Source: Blumeriella jaapii
Lineage: Eukaryota; Ascomycota; Leotiomycetes; Helotiales; Drepanopezizaceae
Reading direction: 5' to 3'
NCBI GenBank assembly: GCA_009599575.1
Contig: VWND01000008.1
Span: forward strand, 434,001-498,000
DNA length: 64,000 nucleotides
Shown here: positions 23,705 to 34,454 of the stretch, one piece after another
How the letters are laid out: every line of letters starts with the position of its first letter
Numbering within the stretch: position 1 is the first letter of the stretch
Notes under the pieces: generated by a model
Seen by the model: only the letters and a program-made list of their open reading frames with translations
What the model was told of the DNA's origin: nothing
Databases searched by the model: none
Translations under genes and position numbers: made by a program

Positions 23705-26700
23705 CTACTTGTTTCGCGTCGACTGCAAGCCAAACACATATCGCACACCCATCAATATCCCACTGGCGCGGAACACGGTTTCACGGTCAGAGCCTGTTTT
23801 CCTGCAGAAATTGTCCAGCGTCTTCTTATACTCCAGTCCCAACAGGCCAGCAGTTTCCTCATCGCCAACGTATGTGAGAACAGAATCCCGGCAGAGCACC
23901 GTTGGCCGCCAGCCGATCTTTGGCTCTTCCTTGGTGTTGTGGACTTCGGTGATTTTGGTGTTAGAGGTCGCCTTGCCTTGAACTTTAGATTCAGCTGAAC
24001 CTAGGTAAGTCTCTGAATTAGCGACCGCCTTGACCTGAGACGGACCTTGGAATGTCGTCAAGCTTGATGAGTCCTGGGTGTTGGGCTGTGCCTTTATACG
24101 AGACGGTGTTGTTCGAGATCTTGCTGAATTTGAAGAAGCACTAGCCGTAGAGACCACCTGGTCCGAACATGATTCCCCAGAAGCTACGTTAGATATTGAC
24201 GCGTGATCTGGAGTTTCAGAAAGCTTTGGTATCCTCACGATGCTTGCTGGCGTCGGCTTTGCTCCAGGAGGCCCTGTAACAGGCTTGCGAGGTGGAAGAG
24301 CCCTTAGTCGTCTCGTGGCTGATGGGCTTGCTGGCGGTGCCTCGATAGGCGAGCTTGCAGTTGCAGCCAGGAGCCGACGGCTTGACTTTGAAGGATTGTC
24401 TTCTCCTGAAGGTGTGGAGGCGACGAGTGGAGCCATAACTATTGCCGATGGTGAAACCATAGAGGATCTCGTATAAGCTGATGGGGGGGGCCTAAGTGCT
24501 GTTGGTGAGAATGTACCGCTCTTTGGCGTCGGAGTTTTCAATCCACGATCAGTAATATTAAATGTCCTCGCCTCTTGGGTGTTGGAAAGTCCTGTCTGGA
24601 TGCTAAGGTTTGGCCTACTTCTTGTCTTTGTGACACTCGAAGTTCTGGGTTTGGCACCGTTCTTGGAGTTGAATGCAACGGCATTCGTATGGGGTTCGAG
24701 AGCTAGTCTAGCCTCCAGTGCGTGATCGAGAGGCTCTAGAACCTTAGTCAGATTGTTCATGGAATTCAAAACCCGACTTTTTTGAGGATCCTTCAAGAAG
24801 TCATTTGACTGGCGGGAAGCTTGTGTAGATGCATAGTTTTCCTTGCGATTTTGGCCGACCAATCGAGATCTTAGGGGTTCGGCGTCGGAAAGAAACGTGT
24901 CAACAAAGGAATTTTCCTCGAAAGGGCGAGGCAGTACTGAGTCTGCCTTCTTCACAGCGACGGATTCAGCTCCCAATACATCCCCGCTCGAAACGCGCTT
25001 GCTAAGCGGTATCTTGGCCATTTCGTCAGAGCCGAACCTGAACAGTTCTTCTTTCCGAAGTCCCTCAACCATTAGCATTCGATCTTCGACCTTAGCAGTG
25101 ACACGTCGTAAGTTCGGAGATCTGACGACTTCAGCCTGGTGCTTTTGCTTCGCGACCGCGTTCCTAAGTGGCCGCCGACCCGAGCCCTTTTCATCAAACG
25201 AGTGCCCAAAAGAACTATCGACAACCTTCGAGGACTTGTGTGGCGATAAGAGGGCACTGAGCTCTCGATGGGACATCTGTGGCCGAGCTTTTTTGAGGGT
25301 TGGTCCAACTGGGAGACACTCCGGTTTCTCGATTGTAGGCAAAATCGAGTCGATTTTGCCCTTGCTTTCAGTGTCTGTATTCAGTGCCATAGAAAGTTCG
25401 GAATGGCTTGCCGGATCGATACCATCTTCCTCGGTATCCATCCTTGCAACCTTTGCTTTTGGTGCATTATTCGGGACTTCAGATGGGCGCCTCTTTCTCT
25501 TTGAAAGTTTACCGCTGGCCCCGGCTCCATCGTATCCATAGCTTGTAGCCTCATTTCTAGTCGAGATTCCCGACGCGGATGGGGCAAGCCGTCGAAAGGT
25601 TGTGTAAAGATAGCCAGAGAACCTAGTATTATCGCGCCGCCACTCGTCCTTCTCATCGGTAGACCCATCTAGTGAGAATGGCTTCGTGCGTGAGCCTGGG
25701 GTAGGAGTTTCAGCAGCTCGTAGAGAACGAGTTTGTTGTCTGTTCGATTTTCGAACGCTACCGACTGCATCTTGGCTGCTCTGTGGGTCTGGTACGAGAG
25801 GGCTACCCGCGGACACTCTGGATCGGGTCGAGCGACTTGGCCATTCAGCTTCTTCGGCTGGACCAGGTTTGGTTGAGCTAGGACTTGGGCCTTTGTATGT
25901 CTTCTGTGGAACATTCTTGCGTTTTTCCGGATGTTCTTTGCTTCGAGGTTCAAGAGGAACCGCCTGGGTGGTTGAGATCACCGAAGCAGGTGTCGTCATA
26001 GTATCCAGCGACAATCCATCCCGACTCTCTGCAGAAGGTCAGCCGCTGGAGCCGATACTAACACCGGATAATGAGAGAGTCTGCTTACCTGTAACGGCAG
26101 CCTTTGGATTTTTGGGCGGGTCGACAATGCCCTTTCCCCTAACATGTAGCTTTGCTTCCTCTTCGGCTTGGCATTCATCTGTCATTCTCTTCAAAGCTTT
26201 TGGTTTTGGCTCCTTAGGAACCGTGAATAATCTCTTCTTTGGACCACAAAAAGCTTCACTGAGGTTTCTTCGGGGCTCAGGAACGTAACTGAATTCGGTA
26301 ACGTTTCCTGCTCTTCCTAGGGAAATAACAACCTATGGCCACCATCACATCAGAACCCGAAATCTGGCGGTTGGGGTCTTCTATATAAAACCTACGTCAA
26401 GTATGCCAATGTTTGGATCATTTGAATCGGCCATCGTCGAATTCGCCGGGAACGGTAACTTAGATAATTCCTCGAGATATTCTCCAACGGGCGTTCTGTG
26501 CATATCAGATCCATCCTCTTTACCCCATGCGCCTGCCTCTGTGAGAATATTTTGGTTGATTTCGTCCCATCTGGCCTTTGCCTTAGAAGTGATTGGGGCC
26601 AGTGGTTGTGGCGGTTCTTTTGGAGCTGGACCATCCATGCCTGCAAAAAGAGCTTTCAGATTGCCCTTCATTTTATTACCTGTCAGATTGTCGGATCTCT

Positions 26701-27648
26701 CAAGAGACGGCGGATACGATCTCAATGGCTTATCTGGCGCTGCACCAGACCCGGAAGGCGATGAGTTTCCTGTAACCTCTTTTCCTGCAACACCATGAAT
26801 TAGGGAGCCTATGTGCATTGGTAACACAATCCACGGGACTTCGAAGTATGACTCAACCCGTCGGCCGGCTACTGTTGGATGGGCATCATCCCGGGTATTG
26901 AGCAGGGTCCTCGCACGGAACATCTTCGAGTGTACGAATTCTCCATTAACAAAAACGTTGACGCACACGTCTTGAGCTTCGTTAGTGACAAGTGAGCGGA
27001 AGAAGGATTTGCGGGTGAAGTCAATTTGTAGCTTGATCGGTATCGGACTGTGGATGGGCTTTTGGATAGCATTATCGACGAGATTTGGCAGTGCAAAGCG
27101 ACGTCGTCCTAGGGCTCTTCTTGTATTCTTCGGAGTTGCTGTACAAAACAATGTCAGCTGGTATCGAATGTACGCATTGCTGCCTTACCTTTTTTTCGGG
27201 GGCCTTCCTCGCCAGGAGTACTACCCGAGAATCGAGATGATGAAATGCTCGAGAGAACGGAATCCAGGTCGGAATTCACACCCTTATTTGGTGTCTTTGG
27301 AGACGACGCGTCCTTGCCCTGAGGAGTTTCTCGCTTTTCGAGGCTTACTATCGGCTCGGCGTCAATCGGGCTGGGGTTCTTGCCGTCATGATTTGGTCGA
27401 TGGCTGCCATGGGCAGCATTGCCAACACCCGAGCCGTAGAGGAGATCTTGGCCCGCATTCATGAGATAGAAAGGATAGCTGCTGGAACCGAGAAAGTCAA
27501 CACCTCTACGAGTGTCGAACCGCTCCTCGCTGATGCGCTCAACCCGATATCCTGCGGAAGCATCTGCCGTGGTCGAGCAGCAATCTCCTGGTGCCGGGTC
27601 CCAGCAATAAAGGCCGACCGTCGTGCCCAAGGGCCCGTACGTCGGCAT
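23705..27648 (-). CDS. Large hypothetical protein, 1256 aa
   Basis: Four exons: 27648-27189, 27138-26396, 26332-26089 and 26028-23705, with introns of 50, 63 and 60 nt; the phases agree and the total is divisible by three. The start MPTYGPLGTTVGLYCW is chosen because the frame upstream of it reads like leader sequence. I do not recognise the family. An N-terminal, probably folded part (about 150-260) holds alternating hydrophobic stretches such as KLQIDFTRKSFFRSL and VCVNVFVNGEFVH. The long remainder is Ser/Thr/Pro/Lys-rich and probably disordered, with many SP/TP sites and basic clusters (KLSKRKRRPSE) that could be nuclear signals. A short ordered C-terminus ends the protein. A nuclear role is inference only. 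The gene reads away from a 39-bp tandem repeat 320 bp upstream. Confidence 0.75.
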
Positions 27649-28442
27649 CGTGTTTGTTGATGTGCTTGCCGCGCAAAAGGAGAGTGGAAGAGAGAAGACG
27701 AAGTCGCCAGACACGAAGCTGGCGGAAGAGAGGGACGGGTAGAATGTGGTGAGAGGGAGACGTTGTTGCGGCTCAAGTGAAGCGGGAGAGCGAGAGCGAG
27801 AGCGAGCGAAGTGAAGCACGAGAAGTGAGGCGTGAGGCTCGTGAACTCACTCGCTCTTTCCGCGTCCGAAGGAATTTTTTCGGCCCGACTTGACGGGTTC
27901 GACAATCGCGCTCGGGGTCGGCGACGCAAAGGCCAAGCAAGCTGAGTAAAGTGAGGGATGTGTTCGCGATGGAAAGCAGCAAAGAGAAGAAGCTTTCGGT
28001 GACCGCAGTAGAGAGCAGCAAAGAGGAGAGGCTGTCGGTGACCGCAGTAGAGAGCAGCAAAGAGGAGAGGCTGTCGGTGACCGCAGTAGAGAGCAGCAAA
28101 GAGAACAGGCTGTCGGTGACTTCGGGATGTGAAGTAGGGAAAGATTCGAGAGACCGGTTCAAATGCAACAAAATACCAAACCCCTAGACAACAAGCAGAC
28201 GGAGTAGACCTTGGGGGAATTGCAGCGCAGACGTTGTTTGACCTCGACTCGCATCGTCCAGACCATCTGTCTCCGAGAACGTCCAAGACATCTGGGATTT
28301 CCTGTTGATGGCCATCAGGTCTTAGTTCGTGTCGTAAAATCCACGTTGAAGAAGGCATCCCCATTCGACATCGTCCCAGCAAACAGGAAGCACCTTTGCC
28401 CTGGGTGCCAATTCGCTCGAGCTGTTTCCCCACCCTGGAAAC
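27649..28442. other. Promoter region of the large hypothetical gene
   Basis: Upstream of the - strand gene starting at 27648 and downstream of the one ending at 28443. It holds GAGCGAGA-type purine repeats (27784-27810) and a 39-bp tandem repeat. The open frames across it on both strands come from the repeat, whose unit is a multiple of three. Confidence 0.6.
27969..28121. repeat. 39-bp minisatellite, four copies
   Basis: Units at 27969-28007, 28008-28046, 28047-28085 and 28086-28121 (partial). The middle two are identical over 39 bases and the outer ones differ at a few sites. The unit contains GAGAGCAGCAAAGAG and CTGTCGGTGACC. It is open in frame on both strands, which is a length effect. 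Confidence 0.95.
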
Positions 28443-29346
28443 CTAGACATCATTGCCAGCCCCCGGGATCGCAAATTCCTCGCCCAGAAGTTCACCGAGC
28501 TGCACGATAGTCATCTCGTACACCCTGGCAACCTCCATCTCCCAGGGGCCTCCCGTTACCTCCTCCCAATCCTCTCGGTATCCACCCTCGTCCACGTCGG
28601 TCTCGGTCTCGGTCTCGTTTTCCTCGGTCTCTCTCTCATCTCGAGCCTCTTCCGCCCTCCCTCCATCCTCAGCTCTCCCCATAACATCAACCAACAAGAC
28701 CCGAGTAGCTTCCACTAGCCCTTTGCACCGCACCATATCAGTACAGCTCAACCCAGCCTTCCTACCTCCGGCAAACCCCGGCAAAGTCTCGCCCGACACG
28801 CTGTCCTCCCCCTTCAGCAAGCTAGAGAACGCATGATCCAACTTCCCTAGCACGGCGAAAGTACCCTTGGGCGAGAAGGGGAAAGCGGTAACGTAAGTCG
28901 TTACCGCCAGTGCGATGTTCAGCAGATACGGGATCTGGAGACTCGCTATAGGATCACGTTTTATTAGCTCTTGTTCAAAATATCCAGTGATAAGGACGAA
29001 AGGAAAAGCCAGCGAGAGAGAACAAACACGTACGTGTCCCACTCAGCCAGACGACGTCAAGAACGTGCCCCAGATCTTTGGCGACTTCCCCGAATCCCAC
29101 ATAGCCTTTCGCTGCGTCGCCCGCCTCAACCGGCTGGTACTTCTTCACGTACCGTCTACTTATCATCATAAGCCGTCCGTCGATATATCGTCTGGCGAAA
29201 TCCTCTTTCGCAGAGCCAATTGTCAAGGGTTTACTCCTGGGATGCGGTAATCCAGACCCGACAGTTGATGAGGCACTGCTGGGTGAAGGGGATGGAAGCG
29301 AGTACAATAATCCCCCGGGCAGTTGCTGTTCGGTGGATTCAGCCAT
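28443..29346 (-). CDS. Hypothetical protein, 271 aa
   Basis: Two exons: 29346-29034 and 28945-28443; an 88-nt intron (donor GTACGT, acceptor ATAG) in phase 1 joins WLSGT to PSLQIPYLLNIA. I do not recognise a named family, but the compact ordered core (about 50-190) looks conserved: EDFARRYIDGRLMMISRRYVKKY, then GYVGFGEVAKDLGHVLDVVW, then SLQIPYLLNIALAV and a Ser/Gly-rich loop. An acidic stretch at about 205-225 (repeated Glu/Thr/Asp) precedes the C-terminal helix. The N-terminal 40 residues are Ser/Pro-rich and probably disordered. There is no signal peptide or clear membrane span. Function unknown. Confidence 0.8.
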
Positions 29347-31478
29347 TGTTGGCGATGTTGTCTATTATTGTAAATGACCTGCTAGAAAGAAGATTTGATG
29401 GAGATGGATACCTGGGTAGATATCAGAAGTAAGCAGTGAATTGTAACAGTAAGGAAACCCTAGGCGAGCTACGGTACATCGATTGGTGAATGGTATCGCC
29501 GGGTCTGAGTCTAACCAGTTCGAGTCACCGCTCGGCAGAATACATTCAACGCCAAATCGTCAAGCCAAAGTTTCTATTCCTACAGTACAGTAGCCACCGT
29601 GTTTCCTTTCTTCCGTAATAAATTCCAAACGCTTTATTCGTTCCTTAGTCTACCTCCTAACTTAATCCACGTTCCTTTTGCTGGTCTTTGTCTTGTGTTC
29701 CCAGCAAGTACTCCGGTCCGCAGGCTTAAAACCGTTTAGATTCTAGCATTGTTGTGAACCAAATTTGTCTTGTGTAAACGGAATCAATGAGTCGGATATT
29801 CGTAGAGATTTGAGAGTGTGGGGAAAGACCAGTTCTAGTATGTCAGTGCAAAGTTAACAATCTGATTGATAAAGAAATATTGGGATGATGAAAAGGGAAT
29901 AGCCCCTTTCACATCCTTGAGAAACGATATCATTAAGGTGATTTAAGCGACTTGTCAAGACAGGAGTTCCTATCCTTCTTGCACCATGTTTTCCGCATTT
30001 CTACCATCTTACCCCTTACCACTGATAACTTGCAATGTAGTCACTGAATTTGTAGGAATGCCCATAGGGGTCACGTGGAGTCAGGTGAGAGATAGATCAC
30101 GTCGTCGTCGCGCATTAGCGTGCGTGCACCACCACCCGACATTCTTGCATTGCGCATACCTATCACCAACCTGTGATACCAACAGAATTTCACATCGGAA
30201 ATTTTACAGGAGGGTCCTCCAGAAGGCAGTGATAGTCAAGAGCGTGTTAAAATGCTGTACTTTGAAACGACAAGATACCCGATGAGAAAAGAGGAAGAGG
30301 AAATGTGTGTATTTTCACGATCAAAATAGGAATCTTTAAGGGGAGAAATGCTAAAAAAAAACACATTTGCCATTCAGTACATCGTGCCTTTGAACACCGG
30401 ACCTCTCCTCCGTAAGGGTTGGTGGTCCAAGTATTCTCCTATCCCCGTTCCGGGGGTGCTGCTTTGCTGATTAACTTAAAACACGTAGCAACTTAGAATA
30501 GCTGATTATCCGCACGCAAGACCAGGAACGCAGTTTGTGCCTTGAAATTTGAGGATCATGGGCCTTTTAGGGTCAACTCTTTTTTTTGTGGGCATCCCTT
30601 TTTATCCGTAATTCACGCTCAGTGGATTCGAGTTGCCTCTTCAATTGGAAACCAAGAAAAAAAAAAAAGGTTGCAATTGGAAAATTGCGCAAGTCGGCAC
30701 TGTAAGCAATTGTTTGAATGGCACGATTGCGGGTTCTAGTGTATTAACCAGCCATTTTAAGTCCCGACGTGATTTAAGTTAATCAGTGACACTCCCGAGA
30801 TGGACTTGGAGGGGGGATTGGATAATTAGGGGGGGGGATACGAAGAGTTGATACCCTTTCTACCAGGTCCTTCACGCATTTTTTGTTTCGGGTTAAGTCA
30901 AGGCTTCTTGGGAGTGGAGGGTAAAACTAAATCAAGCGTTGATATCCAGCCTCTTAATCTGGAGCCGAGAACACTTCAGTCGTTGGTTCCCGTCCCCTTT
31001 TCTTTCGCATGTACGTGCATGGGAAAATGGAGTCCGTTCCTCGCTCCTGACCCTCAATTTACCTCGATACTTTGCAACCTGGCAAGGGGCAAGTATAGCA
31101 GATATTCTATAAGCTATTGATAGAGATGCGTGGATACAGTAAGTATATATACGTTTGGCATCGCCTCAAGAAAAAAGCTCCTCGCCACTCTCGTCAACAC
31201 ATTCTTTCTTATTTCATTCCAACACTCGTTCATTCACCTTTCCTACAATCGGTCTTATCATATCGAGAAAGAAAGCCGATCACCACTCTCGTTAATACAC
31301 TTTGTGATTATTTTATCACAACACTCATTCACTCATTCACTCATTCACTCATTCACTCATTCACTGTTCTTATTCTCAATTTCATCTCATCTCGCCGTTT
31401 TTTCCCCTCCTATTTTTTCCTTTTGCCCTGGGAAAATCGAAACATCAGTATTAAATCGAAACCGTCGGAACCAACAAA
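29347..31478. other. AT-rich intergenic region
   Basis: No gene recognised. Frames at 29986-30285 and 30848-31120 have no domain. Near the end are a TATATATA stretch (about 31143-31150), which could serve the small secreted-protein gene at 31479, a CATTCACT 8-bp repeat (about 31324-31368) and a C/T-rich leader. Confidence 0.55.
31324..31368. repeat. 8-bp repeat CATTCACT
   Basis: Five to six direct copies in the leader or promoter region of the small cysteine-rich gene. Confidence 0.9.
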
Positions 31479-31849
31479 ATGAGACTGAGCAGCACTACTT
31501 TTTTTTCTCTTCGCTTCCACCCTCGTGGCTTCTGTCTCCGCTATTGTACGTTTTTCCCCCTCCTCAATACCGCCATCTGCCTCTTTCCCTTTTGGCCTTT
31601 CATATTTGGATCTCCCTATCTTGGTAAATTCATTAATCGCTGACGTGTCTCAAGAGATGCCATGGTGTGGAAAACGATTGCTGCATAAACAGCTACAGTG
31701 CTTGCCTGAGTCAATATAAGGACTGGGAAACTTGCCACGAGACCGTGTTTTATTGTTCGCGTTACCCTAATAGATTCGGGGATTGGCCGCGATGTGATGG
31801 GGCCGATTGCTGCATTATATCTACTTCTGCGGGGGGCTCCTGCCACTAG
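31479..31849 (+). CDS. Small cysteine-rich secreted protein candidate, frame broken in exon 1
   Basis: Exon 1 runs from an ATG at 31479 (context CAAAATG) to 31545; a 109-nt intron (31546-31654, donor GTACGT, branch GCTGAC, acceptor AAG) leads to exon 2, 31655-31849. Exon 2 encodes 64 residues with ten cysteines spaced C-x6-CC-x6-C-x9-C-x6-C-x12-C-x4-CC-x9-C, an even number suited to disulfides. The frame that joins exon 2 reads back through LFASTLVASVSA, a typical signal-peptide core ending in a likely cleavage site. The ATG lies in another frame, because a run of eight T (31499-31506) has one base too many. The intact product would be about 86 aa. The broken run may be a real lesion or a sequencing slip. 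It matches no family I know; effector-like secretion is inference from size, cysteines, signal-like core and isolation in AT-rich DNA. Confidence 0.5.
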
Positions 31850-33268
31850 AGAGGGCGGATGGATGCTCCGGAGATCAAATTAGGAGGTCAAGGGGTCCAG
31901 ATATCAGCTGGACTTTCTAGTTTCTTGGCTTGATTACAAATTAGGCTGTATGATTGCGATTTGTTGTGTTACAATCTAAGTACATTTAGGGTTGATAAGA
32001 GGGTAATAAGCACCATTGTCCATTCAGAAAACCAAGCTAGAACCAAAATTTTGAACCGATTTTACCCATGCGGCTAGGTTTTCTTTCCTGATACTGTAAA
32101 CAAGAGTGTAAGTAACACGCCTTTTATGGCTCTATGGAAGTAAGGGCAGAGAGGAACTCACGCTGATCTACAGCATTGGGACGCTTTTATTGGCGAGCAA
32201 GTAGAGGTGTTAACTTTTCAAGGAAATCGCAAAATTGAAAGCAGATTCGTTGTAAAGAGTTTGTAAGCAGTATAACTAGCCTTAGACTCCTGTCTCTATA
32301 GTAGGTACTAGATTCTCCCTCTTGCAAAATGGGTGAGTCTGCCAGACAAGGGTAATGTGCTGTAAATCACAACAAACCACTGCTGCATATTGTAGCGGCT
32401 TTCAAGTTCACCTTGTGAGGGTGTAACATGTATTAAAAGCCGCTCTCTATATAAGCTTGATTCATCCCTCCTACACAGATGAACCAGTGCGAGCAAAAGT
32501 GATTCCTGGACCGGCATCGTTGTCCTTGTAGCCCACTAGCCATACCGTTCAAATGCTTAAAAACATGAATACGCGACTACTTCACCTCTCTCATCGTTCC
32601 TTGAATGTGTGTCAAATTGTCAAAAACCGACAATTCATACTTAAATCAAGAGATGTGTACTGTATTATGAAGTACCTAGCGTATAGCGGCTTTCAAACTC
32701 CCTCCCACTTTTTGCTGTTATACTAATGCCATCACAATCAAAAACACAACTGAATGTTCCGATGAAACGAAAAAGCTGGATATCAAACTTTAGGTCATTA
32801 GCCGTACAGCTCAAGTATCATCAACAAACAGCCTCTGATTCTCCTTCCAAAATTCTAGCTGCAATGCTACAGACAGATGTACAGTTGATTATACAGTAGA
32901 CCATCCAAAGAGTAGGAAAGGGATTGAGAAGCGTTTATAGTATGATCTGAGAACTTAGCTGTCTTTCACCTGATAAGATGTTTCTCTTACCCACAACTGA
33001 GGTTCACAACTGCTCGCTTAGTCATCTCGCCGCCTGCTCTTCCAGCCTGCACGGACAAAAAAGTTATAATCAAGCTCCCTTTTCTTTCAGCCTCACCCGA
33101 CACCCATCTACCCAACTGCACAACACAGCAGATCACAACTCAGCTCTCTCCCTGTCACACAACGACCCCGTGCCCTTAATACCTAGCCTTCATTCAAACC
33201 CGCTGCTCGAGCCCATCCATCACACAACAAGCAAAAACCTCCCCAGATAAAGAGACCACGAAAAGAAA
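31850..33268. other. AT-rich intergenic region
   Basis: No gene recognised; only short frames without domains. The last 200 bases before 33269 are C/A-rich (repeated CACAAC and CCATC), typical of a fungal 5' leader. Confidence 0.55.
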
Positions 33269-33844
33269 ATGGCACCCAAGCGCGTCCAAATTCAGCAAGC
33301 CGACTACCACCGCCGCCCAGCACTCCTCAGCCAAGGGCTACTTCAGCAGCGCGTACAGCACGCTGACCTCAGCCGAGAACGCGAGCGTTGTGCGCAGCAT
33401 TGCTGTTTTCGGGGTGAGTCAGCTACCTACCTACCTAGCTTTTCCTCCTTTGTCTTCAGCCTCCCTACCCTTTCCTGAGAGAGTTGTACGTGTGCTTGTA
33501 CTTGGATGCCAATGTTGGAGCGCTGGGAGGAGGATCTAGAGGAGACCGAAAGCGCCAAAAATGGAAAAAGGAAGCCAAGAGGAGTGAAGCACTTCGACAG
33601 TTGGACGGATGGTATTCCAGAGGAGAGCACGAGACCGAAATGAGAGAGCGAGAGCAAAGAGAGATAGTGCTGACATTCCTCCCTTGCCTCACAGGTCGCC
33701 GTCGCCTTCTTCTCGAGTTCCTGGAGCGAGTACCTGCTTCCTGAGTACGTCTACCTACCTATTCCTGCCAGCCTGCCAGCCTGCCCTACTGCCCACCTCG
33801 AAAAACCAACATCTATCCAGCTAACACGTCGGTGTAGTATGTAA
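33269..33844 (+). CDS. tom6: Probable mitochondrial import receptor subunit Tom6, frame broken near the start
   Basis: Exons: about 33269-33413, 33695-33744 and 33838-33844; introns of 281 nt (GTGAGT...ACAG) and 93 nt (GTACGT...branch GCTAAC...TAG). The product is about 65 aa. The visible protein contains SAKGYFSSAYSTLTSAENAS, then VVRSIAVFG joined to VAVAFFSSSWSEYLLP across the first intron: one C-terminal membrane helix preceded by a short cytosolic segment, the layout of fungal Tom6, which stabilises the TOM core in the outer mitochondrial membrane. The ATG at 33269 gives MAPKRV, a usual start for this protein, but in a frame one base off the rest. The shift lies between 33285 and 33290 (GTCCAAATTC). 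No ATG lies in the main frame nearby. The Tom6 assignment is from recall and moderately sure; Tom5 or another small tail-anchored protein is the alternative. Confidence 0.5.
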
Positions 33845-34454
33845 GGAGAGCAAGCAAGTGAGTATGGTGGGTGATACGGACGGTAAATGAGAGAGAAGGG
33901 ATGGACGGGCTGGGTGCGATGCGCGTGCGAGTAAGATAAACTGGAATGGGAGGGGATGAGATGGGATGCAATGGCAGTCAAAACTGTGTATAATATGTAT
34001 GGCTGTCCAGCTTATCAGTTCTGCAAAAAGTTGGGCGTTCATTGCTGGAATTAAAAAGGCTAAGATGGATGTATAATCCTCCTCTGGAACACGGATGGCA
34101 GGGGGTCTGGGATTTATGTCTGGGTGGAAGGAGGAATGGATGGATGGGTGCACGCACGCATCAATGGCGTTGGTCGCATGAATGGATTGCTCTCAACTTT
34201 TCCGCATGCCAAAAAAGTCACATATGGCCGTCGTGCGACACTTAAGGGAGTATCAACACCCACTGGCAAAGCGGGATGAACGGTCGTGTGTACATTCAGG
34301 CTTTCCCCCCCCCCCCCCCCCACCACCAGATATTGCTACACTACACGTGGAACTCCCATCCGCCCAAGAGTCAGCCTGAATCTCGTAAACGCCGTCGCCA
34401 AATCAATCCCTATACCCCCAACCCCGTTCATCTCACCCACAAAGCATACACAAA
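33845..34454. other. Intergenic region between convergent genes
   Basis: Contains GGATGGAT-type repeats (34125-34148) and a poly-C tract of about 17 bases (34305-34321). No gene seen. Confidence 0.65.

Noticed and set aside
23483..23998. Three overlapping + strand frames of 129-171 codons
   Set aside because: The longest parts are antisense to the last exon of the large - strand gene ending at 23705; no domain is seen.
29490..29540. tRNA-like box (CAGTTCGAGTC) between two genes
   Set aside because: No acceptor stem or anticodon arm can be folded around it.
31117..31627. + strand frames of 121 and 165 codons before the cysteine-rich gene
   Set aside because: Serine/leucine/phenylalanine-rich translation of C/T-rich leader and the CATTCACT repeat; no domain.
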